Of a DNA stretch of 64,000 nucleotides, positions 60,045 through 64,000 are shown in pieces. The notes beneath the pieces are model-generated. The model saw nothing but the letters and a program-made list of their open reading frames with translations, searched no databases and was not told the origin of the DNA. Origin of the DNA: Vulcanimicrobiota bacterium (GTDB taxonomy: Bacteria; Vulcanimicrobiota; Xenobia; Xenobiales; JADMJV01); assembly GCA_019637395.1 (NCBI GenBank), contig JAHBVR010000002.1:257495-321494 (forward strand). Direction: 5' to 3'. The translations under genes were made by a program, and so were the position numbers. Position 1 is the stretch's first letter. Every line of letters starts with the position of its first letter.

Positions 60045-60986
60045 ATGAGATGGCTCTGGAGCCTGTTGGCCTTGTGTATTCTGAGTGGGGCGGTGTTGGC
60101 CGAAGAAAGGGTCTACAGCTATAGCCTGTTGGTCGATGCCGAGCCGAGTCAAGGCTTTTGTTGGCCCTACTACCTTTATGTGCCCCCGCGCTGCGTCCAG
60201 GGCGGCGAGCAGGACTTCCCCTTACTGGTGCTGCCCAACAACACCGGCAAGGTCGAGGACGATGACCAGGTTCATGTGCAGAAGACGGGCACGGACCTGG
60301 CCGCTTGGCGCCGCCTGGCCGACGAGCTCGGCTGCGTATTGGTGAGTCCCGCTTTTCCCAGGCCGGCCAACCAGTGGCAGCTCTACACCCACGCTTTAGA
60401 TCGGGATACCCTGCTGCGGGGCTCGGGGGATCTGAACCGTTTGGACCTGCAGATGCTGGCGACTCTGCACAACGCTCGCTTACGTCTGGCCGCTCATCAT
60501 GTCAGGGTGCGTCCCAAGTCCTGGATGATGGGATTTTCGGCCGCGGGAATGTTCGCCAATCGCTTTGCTCTTCTGCATCCGGAGGCCGTCGAGCGAGTAG
60601 CGGTGGGTTCTCCGGGGGGCTGGCCGATGGCTCCGGTGGCCAGGTCCGGTGGGGAAAATCTTCCTTATCCGGTCGGAGCTTTCGACTTGATCAATCTGAC
60701 GGGCAAACCGCTACAGACCGAAGAGGCCCGTCATCTGCGCTTTTTCTTTTTTCTGGGCGACAAGGATGACAACGACTCGGTGGCCTACGATGATGGCTAC
60801 GATGCCGAGGAGCGCGCGCTGGTGCACCGATTGTTCGGGCTGACTCCGGTGGAACGCTGGCCCAAGGCGGAGAAACTCTACCAGTTAGCTCAAATGAATG
60901 CGCTCTTTCGCTTATATCCCGGTGTCGGTCATGAAATGACGCCTGCCATGCGCGATGATGTGATCAAGTTCTTCCTTACTCCTTGA
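60045..60986 (+). CDS. Exported alpha/beta hydrolase-like protein
   Basis: A 313-residue protein with a signal peptide (1-19, ends Val-Leu-Ala). It has an alpha/beta hydrolase-like core: LLVLPNNTG, Ser in GFSAAGMFAN (residue about 166), Asp in LGDKDDND, and His in GVGHEM. So the triad is present in order. The family resembles exported esterase or feruloyl-type enzymes, but the substrate is not clear. Four acidic residues in VEDDDQ near 70 may be a metal site. Its 3' end overlaps the convergent SGNH-like gene by 11 bases. Confidence 0.7.
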   Translation: MRWLWSLLALCILSGAVLAEERVYSYSLLVDAEPSQGFCWPYYLYVPPRCVQGGEQDFPLLVLPNNTGKVEDDDQVHVQKTGTDLAAWRRLADELGCVLVSPAFPRPANQWQLYTHALDRDTLLRGSGDLNRLDLQMLATLHNARLRLAAHHVRVRPKSWMMGFSAAGMFANRFALLHPEAVERVAVGSPGGWPMAPVARSGGENLPYPVGAFDLINLTGKPLQTEEARHLRFFFFLGDKDDNDSVAYDDGYDAEERALVHRLFGLTPVERWPKAEKLYQLAQMNALFRLYPGVGHEMTPAMRDDVIKFFLTP

Positions 60987-62661
60987 GCGCGCTATAAGGA
61001 TCGGAACGAATGAACTCGGCCAGAATGTCGGCCGCGATGTCGTTGGCCCGATCCGTCCAATGGCCGTCCAGAGGCCAGTAGCCACCGCGAAAGCGGTCGG
61101 GTTCCCGGCCCAGGTCGATCAAGGAAACCCGCCCGCTGACCTTGCTGAGAACCCGAGAGTAACTTTGGGCCGACCATTCGGTGGGTGGCTTGCCCTTCCA
61201 GAAATGGATGAAGTCTCGATCGGCCAGCCCGGGCGTGGGAATGAAAACATAGGTCAATCGGGAGCCGTGCTTCTCAGCCGTTTCCGACATTTCGCGGAGC
61301 AGGCGGCCGTACATTTCCACTCGATCGGCATTGAAACGGCGCAGACCGTCGTCCTCCGGGCCGGGCGTGAGTTCCAATCCGGACAGGCGATTGAGGGGCA
61401 CGGCCAGGAACCAGAGCATATCCTGCTCTTCCACCAACCAGGCCTGCATCTCGGGAGTCTGTTTCCGTAAAAGTTGATAAACCGGCCCGGCCGGGTAGTG
61501 CATGTTCCGGGCATAGAGTTCGGCCAGGGCTCGTAAGCGTTGCTGGCGAGGCAGCTTATACACTGTTTTCTCTTGCTCTTTAAACTCGGGCCGGCTCCAC
61601 CACTGAGGGTCGGGAAAGTTGGGAACGGGCCGGCCGAGAGCTTTTAGTCCCAGGCTGGCCAGTTCCACGGCTTTGACTCCCAGACTTTTCAGCCGAGTCC
61701 AGGTGGAATGTAAAAAGGTGCGGGTCTCTGCATCGGAGTAGGCCACCGCCGCGGTATAAAGCAGCTGGCTTTGGGTTTGCGTCAGCCGGCCGCCCACCGC
61801 CTGGAGAAAGCCGGGTCGATCCGGATAGACGATGCCTTGTAACGCTTCCAGGCGTCTGAGGACCTCGGGGGGAAGCCCGAGCTGGCGGACCGCTTCGATC
61901 GTCCCCGGAGTCACGCGAATCGCTCTGGGTCGATAAGCTTCGTAGGGCGGGGTCAGCTCAAAATCGTTGGGACCATAGAGAAAGATGAAGATGTGGTCGG
62001 GATGGTAGTCGAGCGCATACTCGTTCAACCGGAAGCGGTAATCCTTGGGATCGGAGCCGGTCATGGAAAGGTTGATGACTTCCACCGGCCGGCTCTTCCG
62101 AAAGCGATCCTCGACCCGCAGAGCTAAGCGGCGGCGAGAACGGACCTCCAGCATCGAGTCACCAATGAAGACGATGCGTCTGGGTTTTTTGGCGAATTCG
62201 TGATTCCGGTCCATCCAGCCCAGTTCGTTGGCTTTTCCCGGCATGAACAGGCTCCCATGATAGGGAGTGGAGATTTCTTCGTGGCGCCGGCGTAATTGCT
62301 CGATCAGCAAGGTCTGCGGATGAGTGGGTGGCACAGGCACCGCGAAAAAAATCTCGGTGACCACCACCAGAGCCAGGATCAGAGCCAGATTATAGGCCAG
62401 GGCAAAGCGGGCAAAGCCGCGGTAACGGCCGCGCGCGGCCGCCAATAAGACCGGCAGCAATACCATCCAGGCCAGCGCTTTGAGGGCCTGCACCAGCAGT
62501 AACAGGTCGCCCGTTCCGTCGCTGGCCTGCTCTAAACGCTCGCCCAAGGCCCGAGCCAGGACGCTCGAGCCGAAAGCGAATCCCGGTGCGCTGACCAGGC
62601 CCAGTTTGACCCAAGGATTGCGACCCATTGCCGCGCATTCGCCAGTGTCTGCGCGACCCAT
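60976..62661 (-). CDS. Membrane protein with SGNH/AlgJ-like domain
   Basis: A 561-residue protein with three N-terminal membrane helices (about 18-35, 50-75 and 88-112). The rest is a SGNH hydrolase-like domain: FIGDSML (Ser) near residue 165, NLSMTG (Gly block), YGPND (Asn), and DGHWTDRAND (Asp and His) near the C-terminus. This pattern is that of O-acetyl transferases or esterases such as AlgJ/AlgX that modify surface polysaccharide. ATG 62661 is used; ATG 62628 is an alternative. It lies just after the terminator of the secreted protein gene. Confidence 0.75.
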   Translation of the reverse strand: MGRADTGECAAMGRNPWVKLGLVSAPGFAFGSSVLARALGERLEQASDGTGDLLLLVQALKALAWMVLLPVLLAAARGRYRGFARFALAYNLALILALVVVTEIFFAVPVPPTHPQTLLIEQLRRRHEEISTPYHGSLFMPGKANELGWMDRNHEFAKKPRRIVFIGDSMLEVRSRRRLALRVEDRFRKSRPVEVINLSMTGSDPKDYRFRLNEYALDYHPDHIFIFLYGPNDFELTPPYEAYRPRAIRVTPGTIEAVRQLGLPPEVLRRLEALQGIVYPDRPGFLQAVGGRLTQTQSQLLYTAAVAYSDAETRTFLHSTWTRLKSLGVKAVELASLGLKALGRPVPNFPDPQWWSRPEFKEQEKTVYKLPRQQRLRALAELYARNMHYPAGPVYQLLRKQTPEMQAWLVEEQDMLWFLAVPLNRLSGLELTPGPEDDGLRRFNADRVEMYGRLLREMSETAEKHGSRLTYVFIPTPGLADRDFIHFWKGKPPTEWSAQSYSRVLSKVSGRVSLIDLGREPDRFRGGYWPLDGHWTDRANDIAADILAEFIRSDPYSALKE

Positions 62662-62671
62662 TTTCTCGATG

Positions 62672-62701
62672 AAAAGAGAGGCCCCGGAACGGGGCCTCTT
62701 T
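62672..62701 (-). terminator. Rho-independent terminator
   Basis: AGAGGCCCCG (62677-62686) pairs with CGGGGCCTCT (62690-62699) around loop GAA, and on the minus strand four T residues follow at 62675-62672. It ends transcripts of the gene at 62705-63043, so the SGNH-like gene downstream needs its own promoter or read-through. Confidence 0.8.
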
Positions 62702-62704
62702 CAG

Positions 62705-63043
62705 TTAACGGCGATAGCGACGGTTGTAGTTGTAGCGATAGTTATTGTAGCCGTTGTTATTATTGTTGTAGTAACTGTTCTGATAGTTGTTGTTGTAACC
62801 GTTCTGGTTGTAGCCCTGCGGATAGACCTGCACGTTCATACCGTCGATCACATAGCGGGCCTCGATGGGCTGGCCGTTGATGGTGAAACTGGCTCCGGCG
62901 TATGGGATGTAAGCGGTACCATTCTGGTTGGTCAAGTAAATTCCGGTAGGGGTGGTGCCGGTCACCAGGCCGGCTGTGGCCGATTGAGCCGAAGCGGCCA
63001 GGCTGGCCAGAGCAATGAAACCGGCGCAAATCATTTTCTTCAT
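62705..63043 (-). CDS. Small secreted protein with Asn/Tyr-rich tail
   Basis: A 112-residue protein. Signal peptide about 1-20 (ends Ala-Ser-Ala). The mature N-terminal part (about 25-75) has regular, beta-like spacing with GIYLTNQNG and IPYAG. The last 35 residues are a low-complexity tail of Asn, Tyr and Gln, ending in Arg and Tyr. Such tails are common in prion-like, adhesive or amyloid-forming proteins. ATG 63043. It shares its upstream region with the agmatinase gene. Function is unknown. Confidence 0.6.
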   Translation of the reverse strand: MKKMICAGFIALASLAASAQSATAGLVTGTTPTGIYLTNQNGTAYIPYAGASFTINGQPIEARYVIDGMNVQVYPQGYNQNGYNNNYQNSYYNNNNNGYNNYRYNYNRRYRR

Positions 63044-63176
63044 CTTAGCTTTCCTCCACTGACTGGTGTGTTTACCTCTTGAGGATAGGTCAGCAGGCTG
63101 AAGCGGCTTCCCGATTTTTCTGAAGATTTTCTAAATTTTCATACCCCGTTGGACTTCCTTCTCTATGCTAGAGGCC

Positions 63177-64000
63177 ATGAGCCATCCTCAACCCCTGGGC
63201 GGCAACGAGATGCCGCGCTTTGGCGGCCCGGCCACCATGATGCGCCTGCCTTCCCGAGCCTCCGCCCAAGATCTCGACGTTTGCTTCGTGGGCGTGCCCC
63301 TCGACCTCGGCACCTCCCATCGTTCCGGCACTCGCTTCGGCCCCCGTCAGATCCGCGCCGAGTCGGCCCTGCTGCGCCCCTGCAATCTGGCCACGCGGGT
63401 GGCTCCTTTCGAGCGCTGGCGGGTGGCTGATGTAGGGGACATCGCCACCAATCCGTATAGCCTGGAAGACAGCCTGAAGCGCATTCAGGAGGGCCTGGCG
63501 GAGATTCTCGGATACCGGTGCCGTCCGTTGATTTTAGGTGGCGATCATACCTTGACGCTGCCGGTCCTGCGGGCAATGCATGCTGGCCACGGCCCGCTGG
63601 GCCTGCTCCACGTGGATGCCCACGCCGATATCAATGAGCGGATGTTCGGAGAACTTTATGCTCACGGCACGCCTTTCCGCCGGGCCGTCGAGGAAGGCTT
63701 ACTCGATTGCCGGCGGGTCGTGCAGATCGGTATTCGCGGCACCGGCTACGCCAGCGAAGACCTGGATTGGCCGCGCGCTCAGGGTTTTCGCGTGATTCCC
63801 GCTGAGGAATGCTGGCATCGCAGCCTGGCTCCGCTCATGGGCGAAGTTCGCCAGCAGTTGGGCAGCGGGCCCGTTTACCTCAGCTTTGATATTGATGCCC
63901 TGGATCCGTCCCTGGCCCCCGGCTGTGGAACGCCCGAGCTGGGTGGCCTTACGGGAGCCCAGGCGCTGGAAATTGTGCGCGGTTGTCAGGGATTGCAACT
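63177..64000 (+). CDS. speB: Agmatinase / ureohydrolase, 3' end cut by the window
   Basis: The first 274 residues of a ureohydrolase; usual length is about 300-330, so some 40 residues are missing. Manganese-binding motifs are complete: LGGDHTLTLP, HVDAHADINER, and LSFDIDALDPSLAP. The N-terminus (GGNEMPRFGGPATMMRLP) matches agmatinase, guanidinobutyrase and related enzymes more than arginase. These split a guanidino compound to urea and an amine, for example agmatine to putrescine. ATG 63177 is preferred; ATG 63165 is in frame. Exact substrate is unsure, so the symbol is tentative. Confidence 0.85.
   Translation, partial: MSHPQPLGGNEMPRFGGPATMMRLPSRASAQDLDVCFVGVPLDLGTSHRSGTRFGPRQIRAESALLRPCNLATRVAPFERWRVADVGDIATNPYSLEDSLKRIQEGLAEILGYRCRPLILGGDHTLTLPVLRAMHAGHGPLGLLHVDAHADINERMFGELYAHGTPFRRAVEEGLLDCRRVVQIGIRGTGYASEDLDWPRAQGFRVIPAEECWHRSLAPLMGEVRQQLGSGPVYLSFDIDALDPSLAPGCGTPELGGLTGAQALEIVRGCQGLQ

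Noticed and set aside
1-64000. tRNA, rRNA, CRISPR arrays, insertion sequences and prophage genes
   Set aside because: No tRNA-like cloverleaf, regularly spaced repeats, transposase or integrase motif was seen by eye; this is limited by lack of search tools.

Overview
The window is about 64 kb of gene-dense, GC-rich bacterial chromosome (about 58 protein genes, no rRNA, tRNA, CRISPR array, transposase or phage module seen). The cell is probably a diderm: there is a CusBA-type RND efflux pair, a large alpha-2-macroglobulin lipoprotein, and many signal peptides and lipoboxes. GTG and TTG starts are common. Housekeeping families (Mqo, RecQ, Mpg, agmatinase) are mixed with many uncharacterised proteins, which suggests a poorly studied phylum rather than a model proteobacterium. 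I cannot name the taxon from the sequence.

Layout. 1-8.4 kb: small membrane proteins (MauE-like, fatty acid hydroxylase-like, two DUF3592 proteins), a three-gene operon of an unknown protein, a DUF455 ferritin-like protein and an ATP-grasp protein, an endonuclease/exonuclease/phosphatase-family enzyme and a HAD phosphatase. 8.4-13.5 kb: a LysR regulator, malate:quinone oxidoreductase and a GAF/BTAD regulator packed head to tail, then a VWA protein. 13.5-18 kb: a hybrid histidine kinase (MASE1-HisKA-HATPase-REC-REC-Hpt) translationally coupled to a REC-GGDEF protein, with a nucleoside deaminase diverging. 18-24.7 kb: uncharacterised proteins, an odd ECF-sigma-like protein, and a RecQ-Mpg-amidase operon.

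24.8-29.3 kb is the most interesting region. A membrane PP2C phosphatase is followed by a ThyX-fold protein without the ThyX RHR motif, then a 702-residue fusion of a Ham1/ITPase-like domain, an HDxxH-containing helical region and a C-terminal Nudix domain, then a NarL-type response regulator. Three nucleotide-acting folds in one operon point to an undescribed nucleotide chemistry or sanitation system.

29.3-34.5 kb: a regulatory cluster (SigH-like and FliA/WhiG-like sigma factors with a structured leader between them, a second NarL-type regulator, a TetR regulator), then two paralogous glycine-zipper stress-type proteins. 34.5-39.3 kb: heavy-metal efflux operon. 39.4-48 kb: a prolyl-oligopeptidase-like protein that has lost its catalytic Ser and His, an EndoQ-like repair nuclease ending in a beta-clamp-binding motif, hydrolases, a TPR protein, an RNase Z-like protein, a CHAP/NlpC-like protein and a nitroreductase. 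48-57.7 kb: an alpha/beta hydrolase, small unknowns, alpha-2-macroglobulin, a methyltransferase and an AraC regulator. 57.7-64 kb: a candidate structured small RNA with its own terminator, esterases, an eroded peptidase-like reading frame, small secreted proteins including one with an Asn/Tyr-rich tail, an SGNH-like membrane protein, and the 5' part of an agmatinase gene cut by the window end.
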